Source of the DNA: Pedobacter mucosus
GTDB taxonomy: Bacteria > Bacteroidota > Bacteroidia > Sphingobacteriales > Sphingobacteriaceae
Direction: 5' to 3'
Length of the DNA stretch: 64,000 nucleotides
Assembly (NCBI RefSeq): GCF_022200785.1
Contig: NZ_CP087585.1
Span: 1,054,001 to 1,118,000 of the forward strand
Shown: piece after piece, positions 28,040-36,772 of the stretch
How the letters are laid out: every line of letters starts with the position of its first letter
How positions within the stretch are numbered: position 1 is the first letter of the stretch
The notes under the pieces: generated by a model
The model's database searches: none
Seen by the model: only the letters and a program-made list of their open reading frames with translations
What the model was told of the DNA's origin: nothing
Translations under genes and position numbers: made by a program

Positions 28040-29307
28040 GCGGTTATAGCATACGCGGCCTTTTAAATTACAATGAGACGAAGGTAGAATCCGGTGATGC
28101 ACGTCTGATCATGGCAAACCGCTTTGCAGCGGAAATAGAACATCTTGACCCTAAAGCAAAACTTAAAAGATTTGAGCGGCTAACGGTTTTAAACGGCAGG
28201 GCAAAAAGAAATGCAATGCATATTATGCTGAACTTTGACAGATCAGACAAGCTCAAAGATGAAAAACTCACCCAGATCGCATCCAGGTATATGGAAGGAA
28301 TCGGATTTGGGGAGCAGCCGTTTCTTGTCTATAGCCATCATGACGCCAGCCATCCGCACATGCATATTGTGACTACAAATATCAGGGAAGACGGTTCAAG
28401 GATTGATTTTCATAACCTGGGAAGGACGCTGTCCGAAGAAGCCCGGACTCTGATAGAACAGGAATTTAAGCTTACCGTATCTAAAGGCCGAGGGAAAACC
28501 TTAGAACCCGGGATAGAATCTGCAAAAATTAAAAAGGCTATTTATGGCAAAAGGCCAACCAAGCAGTCCATTTATAATGTGGTTACGCCGGTTTGGAGAA
28601 GTTATGCTTTTACCTCTTTTGCTGAATACAACGCTATCCTTTGCCAGTTCAATGTCTTCGCCGATAGGGGAGCCGAGGATTCGCTGATGTTCGAGCGCAA
28701 AGGTCTTGTTTATTCCATTGTTGATGAAAACGGTAAGCGGATTGGTGTGCCGATAAAAGCAAGCATGCTCGCAGGAAAGCCAATGCTCAGTGAAATCGAA
28801 AAGAAATTCGCGAAAAATACCCTGAAAAGAAAAATGTTCAGGGAACCTTTGAAAAAATCCATTGATGAGGTCTTTAACAAATGTCAGCAGTTAACTCGGG
28901 TAACCTTTGAAAAAGAACTTGCGGATAAGGGAATTGCCACCATCTTCAGGAAAAACACGCAAGGGCTTATTTACGGAATAACCTTCATTGATAACAAAAG
29001 CCGCTGCGTATTCAACGGCAGTGACCTTGGAAAACCTTATAGTGCCAAGATGCTTTCTGAGCGGCTGTCCCAAAGCGACAAACCATTAGTCTTGGAGCAG
29101 CCAACAGATAGATCAAGATACAATCTAGGCAAATCCGGAACAAATAGCCCCTTCTTGGATGCCGGCAATGAAAGCAGTAAAGAAAGCCTTCTTGGTATTT
29201 TATTTGAAAAACCGGCTTTTGAACCGGATCCCTTATCGGCCGTTAAAAAAAGTAAAAAGAAAAAACATACACGCGGGCAGTCAAATGACAACCCAAGACA
29301 AATCTAA
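28021..29307 (+). CDS. mobB: Relaxase (MobA/VirD2-like family)
   Basis: This 428-residue protein carries the relaxase metal-binding motif HHD...HPHMHIV (H106, H107, D108, H111, H113, H115), followed by GSRIDFHNLGR. A tyrosine near the N-terminus (GYSIRG) is the candidate nucleophile. The C-terminal half is basic and ends in a Lys-rich tail. It would nick oriT and pilot the single strand to the coupling ATPase encoded six bases downstream. Confidence 0.93.
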   Translation: MVARILSGYSIRGLLNYNETKVESGDARLIMANRFAAEIEHLDPKAKLKRFERLTVLNGRAKRNAMHIMLNFDRSDKLKDEKLTQIASRYMEGIGFGEQPFLVYSHHDASHPHMHIVTTNIREDGSRIDFHNLGRTLSEEARTLIEQEFKLTVSKGRGKTLEPGIESAKIKKAIYGKRPTKQSIYNVVTPVWRSYAFTSFAEYNAILCQFNVFADRGAEDSLMFERKGLVYSIVDENGKRIGVPIKASMLAGKPMLSEIEKKFAKNTLKRKMFREPLKKSIDEVFNKCQQLTRVTFEKELADKGIATIFRKNTQGLIYGITFIDNKSRCVFNGSDLGKPYSAKMLSERLSQSDKPLVLEQPTDRSRYNLGKSGTNSPFLDAGNESSKESLLGILFEKPAFEPDPLSAVKKSKKKKHTRGQSNDNPRQI

Positions 29308-29312
29308 AGATT

Positions 29313-31376
29313 ATGAATACAGGAGAAGACTCAACCGGGCTTAGAAAGATACTGGACTTAAGCCGGATGATCAGTGTTTTTTTACTTGGATTGCATTTTT
29401 ACATCAGCTTTTATACCGTGTTCTCTCCGCTCGGGTGGCGCGCACCCATTACCGATAGGATCATAGGTCACCTATATGTTATGCCTGTATTTAAAGGCTG
29501 GTTTTTGCCAAAGGTGGCCTCCCTGGTCTTTCTTTTAATATCGCTTCTCGGAGTGAAAGGAAGAAAGGATGAAAAAATAAGTGGAAAGAAAATATCCATT
29601 GTGATGTTTATCGGCATCCTTATGTATTTTGGGGCCTTGTTGCTTCTTTATATTCAATTCAATATTTTTTTTATCGCCGGCGCGTATATCTCTTTTTCAC
29701 TCGCTGGTTTCCTTGCCATCCTGGCCAGCGGAACCTGGATTTCCAGAAGGATAAAAAACAGCCTGGAAAAAGATATCTTCAATACCGAAAATGAAACATT
29801 CCCTCAAGAGGAAAGGCTGCTGGAAAACGAATACTCCGTTAACCTTCCGGCAAAATACAGGTACGACGGGGAGTATAAAAAAAGCTGGATCAATTTTATA
29901 AACCTTTTTCGTGGCCTGCTCGTTGCTGGAACCCCTGGTGCCGGTAAGTCTTACTTTATTATCCGCCATGTTATCGATCAGCTAATGGAAAAAGGTTTCT
30001 GCATGTTTGTATATGATTTTAAGTATGATGACCTTTCCCGTATCGCTTATAATGCCCTTTTGAAAAACTATGGTAGGTTTGCCGTTAAGCCAAAGTTTTA
30101 TGTGATAAATTTTGACGATCTGAAGCGTACACACAGGTGCAATCCTCTTGACCCGGTCGCAATGGAGGATATTACGGATGCGACAGAAGCGAGCAGGACT
30201 ATAATGATGGGTCTTAACCGCGACTGGATCAAAAAGCAGGGCGATTTTTTTGTGGAAAGCCCGATAAATTTTCTTACCGCGATCGTCTGGTATCTGAAAA
30301 AATATAAAGATGGCAGATACTGTACATTGCCCCATGTAATCGAACTTATGCAGGCGGACTACGATCAGTTATTTAAGGTCTTACAGACCCAGGAAGAAAT
30401 AAAAGTGCTCATCAACCCGTTCATCAGCGCTTACCAAAATAAAGCAATGGCACAGCTGGAAGGGCAGATTGCTTCAGCCAAAATCGGACTGGCCAGGCTT
30501 TCCTCTCCACAGCTTTATTATGTACTTAGTGGCAACGACTTTACACTGGATGTAAATAACCCGGAGGAACCAAAGATTATCTGCATTGGAAACAATCCCC
30601 AAAAGCTTCAGGTCTATGGCGCGGTACTATCGCTCTATATATCTAGAATGATCAAGCTGGTCAACAGGAAAGGGCAGCAAAAAAGTGCCCTTATTTTTGA
30701 TGAATTCCCAACCATATATTTCAACAACATGGACAACGTGATCGCAACCGCCAGATCAAACAAGGTAGCAACGATACTCTCGGTGCAGGACTTCAGTCAG
30801 CTAAAAAAAGACTATGGCACTGAGCAGGCGGATGTGATTACCGGCATAGTCGGTAATATTATTTCAGGCCAGGTAACCGGGTCCACCGCAAAAAACCTTT
30901 CGGAAACCTTTGGCAAGATCATGCAGGATAGACAGAGCAAAAGCATAAATAGCAGTGATATATCTATTTCGCAGAGTACCCAGATGGACTATGCCATTCC
31001 GGCCTCCAAGATATCCACGCTTTCCTCGGGTGAATTTGTCGGGCTTGTTGCCGATAATCCCGAAGAACAGATTAAATTAAAAATGTTTCACGCTGAAATA
31101 CAGAACGATCATGCGAGAATGGCGCAGGAGGAGCGGCGCTTCAGACCGATACCGCTTGTAAAGAATGTCAGCACCGAAGAAGTAAGGCAAAATTATGAAC
31201 AGATCAAGTCACAGATAGCAGGACTCCTGGAATCAGAAGCTGCGGCAATGGGCGAAAATCCTGATACGCTAACGGATGGGAACGCAGAAAGATCAAGACC
31301 GAAAGAAAAGAAAGCCAAAAGAAGAAAAAAAGGCCAGCAGGGGAAAGCCGCAGAAGGCGAAACGATTTCTTTTTGA
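29313..31376 (+). CDS. mobC: Type IV coupling ATPase (TraG/VirD4-like, MobC)
   Basis: The 687-residue protein has three to four N-terminal membrane helices (about residues 15-150), then a P-loop GTPGAGKS (about 206-213) and Walker B ALIFDEFPT (about 459-467). GNNPQKL and the VQDFSQLKKDYG stretch are typical of coupling proteins in Bacteroidetes elements. The C-terminus is strongly Lys/Arg-rich. It links the relaxase-DNA complex to the transfer channel encoded 22 kb downstream. Confidence 0.93.
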   Translation: MNTGEDSTGLRKILDLSRMISVFLLGLHFYISFYTVFSPLGWRAPITDRIIGHLYVMPVFKGWFLPKVASLVFLLISLLGVKGRKDEKISGKKISIVMFIGILMYFGALLLLYIQFNIFFIAGAYISFSLAGFLAILASGTWISRRIKNSLEKDIFNTENETFPQEERLLENEYSVNLPAKYRYDGEYKKSWINFINLFRGLLVAGTPGAGKSYFIIRHVIDQLMEKGFCMFVYDFKYDDLSRIAYNALLKNYGRFAVKPKFYVINFDDLKRTHRCNPLDPVAMEDITDATEASRTIMMGLNRDWIKKQGDFFVESPINFLTAIVWYLKKYKDGRYCTLPHVIELMQADYDQLFKVLQTQEEIKVLINPFISAYQNKAMAQLEGQIASAKIGLARLSSPQLYYVLSGNDFTLDVNNPEEPKIICIGNNPQKLQVYGAVLSLYISRMIKLVNRKGQQKSALIFDEFPTIYFNNMDNVIATARSNKVATILSVQDFSQLKKDYGTEQADVITGIVGNIISGQVTGSTAKNLSETFGKIMQDRQSKSINSSDISISQSTQMDYAIPASKISTLSSGEFVGLVADNPEEQIKLKMFHAEIQNDHARMAQEERRFRPIPLVKNVSTEEVRQNYEQIKSQIAGLLESEAAAMGENPDTLTDGNAERSRPKEKKAKRRKKGQQGKAAEGETISF

Positions 31377-31486
31377 ACAAGTCTGCATGGTTTAGAACTG
31401 TGCAGTGTTTTTGAATTTATGGTTAGCCACACTGCTTTTTTTGAAAATCTAGTGAATGGCGTCTTGAAATTTACATCTGGATTTGT

Positions 31487-32545
31487 CTAAAAATATATTG
31501 TTAACTCAGTAGAAAATCTCTCGCCTTGTAAGCCGTACTGGAACTCATGTTTCGCCGGATAGCTGCTGGATAAGCGCTGACTGATATTTTGCAAACCCGT
31601 ACGGCTTCCCTTGGAGAGGGAATTGTTTGAAGGATAATTGGATGTTCTAAAGGTTAGCTGTTCCGGCGAAGTTGTTATTTCGATATAAACAGGAAAACTT
31701 TTGTCTGTGAGGTTCGCATGTTTGAAAACATTCTCGACGATGGTTAATAGAATTAAAGGAATGATTTTTACTTCCTGGTCAAATACCTCCTTGTTAAACT
31801 CAAGAACCAGCTTTTTTCCGAAACGCAGCCGGTTTAATTGGACCATATTTTCGATCTGCTCAATTTCTTCAGATAGGTACACAAAGTCTTTTTTAGAGTT
31901 GTCAAGGGCATAATCCATTATATCGGAAAGGTTCGTAAGCGCAATGGAAGCATTTGCAGGATCATGCTTGATCGCATGTTTGATAAAATTAATCGTATTG
32001 AACAGCAGGTGAGGATTGATCTGGGACCTTAGAAAGTTTTTTTCGGTTATTACGAGCTGGTTTTTTACCCTTTCAAGTTCGATTTCCTTTTCCAGTTCGG
32101 CCTCACGAAGCTTTGCATGGCGCTTAACCAAAAAGTAACCTGTCGCAAAAAGCGTAAAGTAGACACCCCGCCAAATTGTGGAGACATAGAATTTCTCGTT
32201 GAAAGCCAGTATTTTATCGCCCTGGTTGGAAATGCTGGTCAGCCATCTCGTCAAAAATGCAGCAAGCACCACATATACGGCCATCACGAAAACAAAAATA
32301 ATGAATGCAATAATCCATTGGACCGGCCCTTTGTGAGGAATCTTAATCAAAAGCCAGACATAGCTGTAGAACAGGATAATGTTGAGGAGATAAAAGAAAA
32401 AATAATGTTCAATAGTACTCTGACGCCCGGTCAGCACAGAGAGGCTGTAAATCTCTCCCCCGATAAAGAATAACCAGAACAAACCGTGGACAAATGGCTC
32501 TATCCCGAACTTTCTAACCCTCTTACATAATTTCTGATATACCAT
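31487..32545 (-). CDS. LytS-type sensor histidine kinase
   Basis: I choose ATG 32545 (352 residues); a TTG 26 codons upstream also opens the frame. Four membrane helices lie within the first 150 residues, then a coiled segment leads to the His kinase motif QINPHLLFNTINFIKH and a short ATPase domain ending GLQNISQRL. This is the family that pairs with LytTR regulators, and such a gene lies 216 bases upstream on the same strand. Direct repeats overlap its start codon, which suggests control by that partner. The signal sensed is unknown. Confidence 0.9.
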   Translation of the reverse strand: MVYQKLCKRVRKFGIEPFVHGLFWLFFIGGEIYSLSVLTGRQSTIEHYFFFYLLNIILFYSYVWLLIKIPHKGPVQWIIAFIIFVFVMAVYVVLAAFLTRWLTSISNQGDKILAFNEKFYVSTIWRGVYFTLFATGYFLVKRHAKLREAELEKEIELERVKNQLVITEKNFLRSQINPHLLFNTINFIKHAIKHDPANASIALTNLSDIMDYALDNSKKDFVYLSEEIEQIENMVQLNRLRFGKKLVLEFNKEVFDQEVKIIPLILLTIVENVFKHANLTDKSFPVYIEITTSPEQLTFRTSNYPSNNSLSKGSRTGLQNISQRLSSSYPAKHEFQYGLQGERFSTELTIYF

Positions 32546-32553
32546 ACATAATA
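32521..32553. promoter_or_regulatory. Direct repeat pair, candidate LytTR binding site at the kinase start
   Basis: TCTTACATAATT at 32521 and CCATACATAATA at 32542 start 21 bases apart. They match the pair at 33601-33633 in 11 and 10 of 12 positions with the same spacing. The second repeat covers the kinase start codon at 32545. Confidence 0.6.
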
Positions 32554-32761
32554 AAAATGACGGTGGATTTTCCACAGGGTAAAATTGGTCTTCACTAAAA
32601 ATATTGACCAATGGAAACTTCAAAAAAATCCTTACTTAAAAGTAAGAGGACAGTTTTTGTTTACAAAAACCTCAAAACGGGACAATCTAGAAGTACTTCA
32701 GATCCCACGACAACACTGTTTACAACCACTACAAATACCTCAAGTGGAACCTCCGGAGTTG

Positions 32762-33481
32762 TTAATTGAGCCTTCTCTGATGTAGGAGGTTATTAAATGC
32801 CGGCCGGTATACCTTTCCTATGTTAAAGACCTCTCCGGTTTTCATGTATGCAACATATCCATCAACCTTTTCCAGATAGCGAAGCGAAATGATCGTCGAC
32901 TTTGCTACCCTTAGATAATTGTTTTTTTTCATCAGTGTCGCGTCTAAATCCTTTAGCTGCATGTAGGTTGTCTTTTCTCCGTTCGTGGTGTGGAATTTAA
33001 TATAATTGTCAAGTCCCTGAATAAAAATAATATCCTGGGAATTAATGGAAAGTACGCTGTTCTTGTCGTTTCCCTTTACAAATATAGTCTCATCCTGTGG
33101 CCCGGCCCACAAAGCTTCTGTTTTGATTTTTTGCAGTTCCTTTATCTGTCTTATAAATTTATCATACTTAAGCGGCTTTAACAAATATCCCGACGCATTT
33201 ACCTCATAGGTTTCCGGTCCGTGAAAACGGTGCGCTGTGATATAAACCAAAAACTCGCAGAATTCGGAAAGAATTCCGGCCGCCTGAAGCCCATCCACAT
33301 TCGGCATACTGATATCACAAAAGATAATGTCAACGGGTGCAGCGTTTTTTAGGAAGTCCAGTGCGTCTCCAGCACTCTCAAAGCTTTCCAGGTTTGAAAG
33401 GCCCGGTGTGATCTCTATCAGTTCGCATATTTCTGCTATTGCATGCGGCTCATCGTCGATAACGATTGATGTAAGTTGCAT
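32762..33481 (-). CDS. LytTR-family response regulator
   Basis: The 239-residue protein has a receiver domain (IDDEPHAI, phospho-acceptor in FCDISMPNVDG, Lys in LLKPLKYDKF) and a C-terminal LytTR DNA-binding domain (about 140-239: KGNDKNSVLSINSQDIIFIQGLDNYIKFHT...YLRVAKSTIISL). It precedes the LytS-type kinase in the same direction. Its upstream region holds a perfect pair of 12-base direct repeats 21 bases apart, the spacing typical of LytTR sites, so it probably controls itself. Confidence 0.92.
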   Translation of the reverse strand: MQLTSIVIDDEPHAIAEICELIEITPGLSNLESFESAGDALDFLKNAAPVDIIFCDISMPNVDGLQAAGILSEFCEFLVYITAHRFHGPETYEVNASGYLLKPLKYDKFIRQIKELQKIKTEALWAGPQDETIFVKGNDKNSVLSINSQDIIFIQGLDNYIKFHTTNGEKTTYMQLKDLDATLMKKNNYLRVAKSTIISLRYLEKVDGYVAYMKTGEVFNIGKVYRPAFNNLLHQRRLN

Positions 33482-33600
33482 AGGCTCTTCAGGTTAATTA
33501 TATGCAATATCGGCATTGTCTGTTAAATTAGCAACATGCCAGGCGATCAAGCATACGTAGTGAGTCATTTAGCAATCCGTAAATTTTGCTTTTTCTATAT

Positions 33601-33633
33601 TCTTACATAATATACGATACCTCTTACATAATA
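33601..33633. promoter_or_regulatory. Perfect direct repeat pair, candidate LytTR operator
   Basis: TCTTACATAATA occurs identically at 33601-33612 and 33622-33633, two helical turns apart. It lies 120-152 bases upstream of the LytTR regulator start and about 175 bases before the Crp-like gene on the other strand. Confidence 0.7.
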
Positions 33634-33713
33634 AAATTAACCCAGTCCATTCCTTAAATTAATTTGCTTTTAGAAATTATTGTTTTATTAACCGATCGTT
33701 TCGGTCATCGTTC

Positions 33714-33746
33714 TTTATGTGGACTAACAAGTCCTTGGATACAAAA
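33714..33746. promoter_or_regulatory. Two-part repeated element, copy 1
   Basis: TTTATGTGGACTAA (33714-33727) and GGATACAAAA (33737-33746) recur identically at 51107-51146 with a longer gap. Within copy 1, GGACT/AGTCC is a perfect dyad. Both copies lie close to a Crp/Fnr-like gene. The function is unknown: promoter, operator or leader. Confidence 0.5.
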
Positions 33747-33772
33747 AAAGGGAGCCAGCGGTTCCCTTTTTT
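33742..33772. terminator. Rho-independent-type terminator before the Crp-like gene
   Basis: AAAAAAAGGGA and TCCCTTTTTTT are perfect 11-base arms around a 9-base loop, giving a hairpin flanked by A and T runs that could work both ways. It stands between the repeated element and the Crp-like start at 33809 or 33818, so it could attenuate that gene or end a short leader RNA. Confidence 0.65.
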
Positions 33773-33808
33773 TATTTAGACGTAATAGCGAATTCCAAAT
33801 GATCTTAT

Positions 33809-34393
33809 ATGCACTTTATGCAACCGAATTTAATTTTTCAGGCGGTGGTCAGCAAACTTGAACAGTTCCAGCCACTCTCGAAACATCTTCAGGATGCGCT
33901 TCTTCCCCTGCTAAGCGAGTTGAGGGTTCCCAAAGGCCAGATATTGATCAGGTCCGGGGAAAGATCTAGCCGTCTTTGGTTTCTCTATGAGGGATTTGCA
34001 CGCGAGATTAGCCATGATGAAGCCAGCGAGCGCACGACCTGGTTTTTTTCGCCCAATGATTTTTTGTTTGCTTACCCCTCGTTTTTCAGCCAGCTCCCGG
34101 CCTTTCGCGATATAGAAATAATCAGCGATAGCATTCTGGTTGAGCTCTCCTTCAGAAACCTTATCCTCATGCGGCGGGATTTTGAGGAACTGGTTGGTCT
34201 TGTCGATGTGGCACGTGATTATTGCGAGATGGAACGGGCCCGGTTTGTTTCCATGCGCGATGCACTCAGTGCCCAGGACAGGTATGACCGTTATTATGCC
34301 GACCATAAACAGCTCTTCAATTTTGCCAAGCACAAGGACATCGCTAATCTATTAGGCATAAAAGCCGACGGGCTGCGGCGGTACAATCATTAA
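33809..34393 (+). CDS. Crp/Fnr-family regulator with a short C-terminal domain
   Basis: The 194-residue protein has a cyclic-nucleotide-binding-like beta roll (LRVPKGQILIRSGERSSRLWFLYEGFAREI) and a C-terminal HTH segment, KDIANLLGIKADGLRRYNH, that stops right after the recognition helix. The start may be ATG 33809 or ATG 33818. Ligand-contact residues are not clearly conserved, as is common in Bacteroidetes members that may bind no cAMP. A terminator hairpin precedes it. Confidence 0.82.
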   Translation: MHFMQPNLIFQAVVSKLEQFQPLSKHLQDALLPLLSELRVPKGQILIRSGERSSRLWFLYEGFAREISHDEASERTTWFFSPNDFLFAYPSFFSQLPAFRDIEIISDSILVELSFRNLILMRRDFEELVGLVDVARDYCEMERARFVSMRDALSAQDRYDRYYADHKQLFNFAKHKDIANLLGIKADGLRRYNH

Positions 34394-34468
34394 CCCGTAC
34401 GTATAAAAATTTTATAAATTCCGTACATATGTACGGAATTTTCATTTTTTACCCATGTAGCTTTGGGT

Positions 34469-34900
34469 ATGAAAAGGGATGTAACCATATATATTGCCGC
34501 TTCCGTGCTCGTTCTGCTGTTTATCCTGACCGGAGTAGAAAAGGTTGTTGATTTTCAGGCGTTCCGTGAGAAAATGTCGGGACAGGTTTTTGGACCCTGG
34601 CTTTTGGCTGTCCTCACCTACATGGTACCGCTCTCAGAAATTGCCTGCGTAATGCTTTTGCTTTTCCCTTACACGCGTTTTGCCGGATTTATTTTGTCGA
34701 CAGCGATGCTGGCTGCTTTCACCGTTTATATCATACTTGTGCTTTTGAATGTTTTTGCCAAACATCCATGCCCCTGCGGCGGGCCTTTGAAGCATTTAAC
34801 CTGGGGGCAGCACCTTATTTTCAATACAATTTTTCTCCTCATATCGTCTTTAGGCCTATTGTTAACTTATAAAGAAAGGAGGACGGAAAATTTTGCCTGA
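34469..34900 (+). CDS. MauE/DoxX-like membrane protein with CPCGG motif
   Basis: From ATG 34469 (143 residues) it has four membrane helices and a CPCGGPLKHLTWGQH motif, characteristic of the MauE-type family often paired with thioredoxin-like proteins. The role is probably in electron flow or disulphide chemistry across the membrane. In the same neighbourhood are a DUF6520 protein and a TlpA-like protein attached to a SusCD pair. A TTG two codons upstream is an alternative start. Confidence 0.8.
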   Translation: MKRDVTIYIAASVLVLLFILTGVEKVVDFQAFREKMSGQVFGPWLLAVLTYMVPLSEIACVMLLLFPYTRFAGFILSTAMLAAFTVYIILVLLNVFAKHPCPCGGPLKHLTWGQHLIFNTIFLLISSLGLLLTYKERRTENFA

Positions 34901-35013
34901 ACGTTTATTGGAAAGCCAAAGTGGCCGGTCCAAAGTCTTAGAATCATAAATTAAATTAAATTTTACCTAAACTTTTTCGCTTGCTTTTTCAAGGTAATAA
35001 AGCATCCTTAAAT

Positions 35014-35358
35014 ATGAAAAATTTAAAAATCAAATTGCCTTTTCTAGCCCTTTTACTTGGATTGGGTATCATTTTTACTCAAAGTGCTTTTACCGTAGCT
35101 CCGGTGAAAAGAGCAGTCACTTATTGGTTCTTCAATTCCAGTGACCCATCAGATATCAGAGTTGGCACTCAGTATTCACACATTATTAATCCTGACCCGG
35201 TAAGTTGCCCAACCGGAACAGATCTGCCATGTGTATTAGAGGTCGATGAAAGTATCGATACTCAGCCAGAGCTGAATACTTATCTTAACAATATGACCAC
35301 TTTTCCAACCGACGCAAACATAACAGCTTCGGCATTGAGAAAAAAACTGGGTGATTAA
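35014..35358 (+). CDS. DUF6520-like small exported protein
   Basis: From ATG 35014 the product has 114 residues with a signal-like N-terminus (FLALLLGLGIIFTQSAFT). A short domain with two cysteines (SCPTGTDLPC) follows. Proteins of this look, small and secreted, are common beside MauE and SusCD/TlpA genes in Sphingobacteria. Function is unknown. A perfect 12-base stem directly after the stop codon ends the unit. Confidence 0.65.
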   Translation: MKNLKIKLPFLALLLGLGIIFTQSAFTVAPVKRAVTYWFFNSSDPSDIRVGTQYSHIINPDPVSCPTGTDLPCVLEVDESIDTQPELNTYLNNMTTFPTDANITASALRKKLGD

Positions 35359-35362
35359 AAAT

Positions 35363-35391
35363 AAATGGGTGTCCGTACTGGACACCCATTT
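35363..35391. terminator. Bidirectional terminator between convergent genes
   Basis: AAATGGGTGTCC and GGACACCCATTT are perfect 12-base arms around GTACT, with T residues after it on one side and A residues on the other. It lies immediately between the DUF6520 stop and the SusD-like stop. Confidence 0.85.
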
Positions 35392-36762
35392 TTATCTTGG
35401 ATTTTGTGTCATTCCGGATAGATAGACAATATCCTCGGGCAATGCTATCGCATACCGTAAATCATTAGGCTGTAGAGTATAGGTTATAGAATTGTGTTTT
35501 CGGGTAAGGATGATTCCATCACCTTCTGCATTCCATCGCTTGATATCCATCCATCTTAAACCACGTAAAGGGAATTCCATCCTGCGTTCTCGTTTTATAA
35601 TAGTGAGTGCATCAGCAGTACTAGCTGGGTTTAATGCGGCAAACACCGCAGACTTTATGCGACTTTTCCTAAGCAGATTAACATCGGAAACTGCTATGTT
35701 CAGCTTGCCATTTCTTGCCGCGCATTCTGCTCTAATCAATAAAATTTCGTCTGTCGCAATGCCATTAAAAAAAGTATCTCCTCCCTCATAATTCCCTTTA
35801 AAAATAAAATCAAGAGCGCCAGCTTTAAAAAAGATTGTTTTTCTAAGATCGCTATCAGCATAAAGCCCGTAAAGTTCAGGATTTATATATGCCCTTGACT
35901 GCAATATCTGTGAGGCCGGAATCATCTTACTTTCGAAAATAACTTCTGTATTCAGTTGGGCAATCGGGAAATTTGCACTGGCATTTAAAAGATTGTAATC
36001 CATCAAGGTGGATTTTATTTTCAGACACGAGTCAGCGTATAGTTCCGCTCTGATATAATCTTTTTTATAAAGGCATGCTCTTGCAAGTAGTCCAAAGGCA
36101 GCAGCTTTTGACGGTCTGAAAGGAGTGGATGTCTGCAAAGGTAGTCCTCCGGCTGCATTTGAAAGATCTTTTATTATCTGATTATAGCTCTCTTCTAGAT
36201 TTGAGCGTTTCGATGGGATATTAAAATCTGGTTCCACAGGTAATGGAATCCCGAGGTCAACAGAGGCTGTTAATGGGTTATAGTCTTTTGCCCAAACGGT
36301 AACCGCATTTAAAAATTCTCTTCCCCGGTGAAATAGCGCTTGTGCTCTGATACTGGCAAGCGATGTTTCGTCATTGATCTGCCCACTTAATGCCTCTGAA
36401 CGATCGATTACTAGATTGGCCTGATATATTGTGTTGTACGTGTCAGCCCATGCATTGAGCTGAGCGTCAAAAACATTCACAGCAGACCAAGTGTATAGAT
36501 TCCTATCGGTTTCTTTTCTTGCGTTGAAAGTTGCATCAGCTAGATAAAAGTTATCCGAACATATCTCTGTTACAGCCTGATCATTATAATTCATTTTATT
36601 GTAGTCGTCCAAAAGCGCCTGCATGTCTTTGACAGAGCTGATAACAACTAATTTTTCGTCAGGTTTTTTATCGAGAAATTTTTTGCAGGCAATCAGAGAA
36701 CAGGCCATAATAAATACGGTCACTATTGATATTCCCGAGCTTATAGTATACTTGATTTTCAT
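35392..36762 (-). CDS. SusD/RagB-type lipoprotein on the conjugative element
   Basis: This 456-residue protein has a lipoprotein signal (CSLIACKKFLDKKPDEK). It carries the SusD helical pattern (RAQALFHRGREFLNAVTVWAKDY, IIKRERRMEFPLRGLRWMDIKRW). It is the third gene of a TlpA-SusC-SusD operon and would form the surface lid of the upstream transporter. No glycoside hydrolase is near, and the neighbours are redox proteins, so peptides or a cofactor may be the ligand rather than a glycan. Such RagAB-like pairs exist, but this is inference. Confidence 0.9.
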   Translation of the reverse strand: MKIKYTISSGISIVTVFIMACSLIACKKFLDKKPDEKLVVISSVKDMQALLDDYNKMNYNDQAVTEICSDNFYLADATFNARKETDRNLYTWSAVNVFDAQLNAWADTYNTIYQANLVIDRSEALSGQINDETSLASIRAQALFHRGREFLNAVTVWAKDYNPLTASVDLGIPLPVEPDFNIPSKRSNLEESYNQIIKDLSNAAGGLPLQTSTPFRPSKAAAFGLLARACLYKKDYIRAELYADSCLKIKSTLMDYNLLNASANFPIAQLNTEVIFESKMIPASQILQSRAYINPELYGLYADSDLRKTIFFKAGALDFIFKGNYEGGDTFFNGIATDEILLIRAECAARNGKLNIAVSDVNLLRKSRIKSAVFAALNPASTADALTIIKRERRMEFPLRGLRWMDIKRWNAEGDGIILTRKHNSITYTLQPNDLRYAIALPEDIVYLSGMTQNPR

Positions 36763-36772
36763 GATTTTTAGA

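Noticed and set aside
31487..33481. Calling the two-component genes RteA/RteB
   Set aside because: RteA/RteB use a hybrid kinase and a sigma-54 type regulator. These are a LytS-type kinase and a LytTR regulator.
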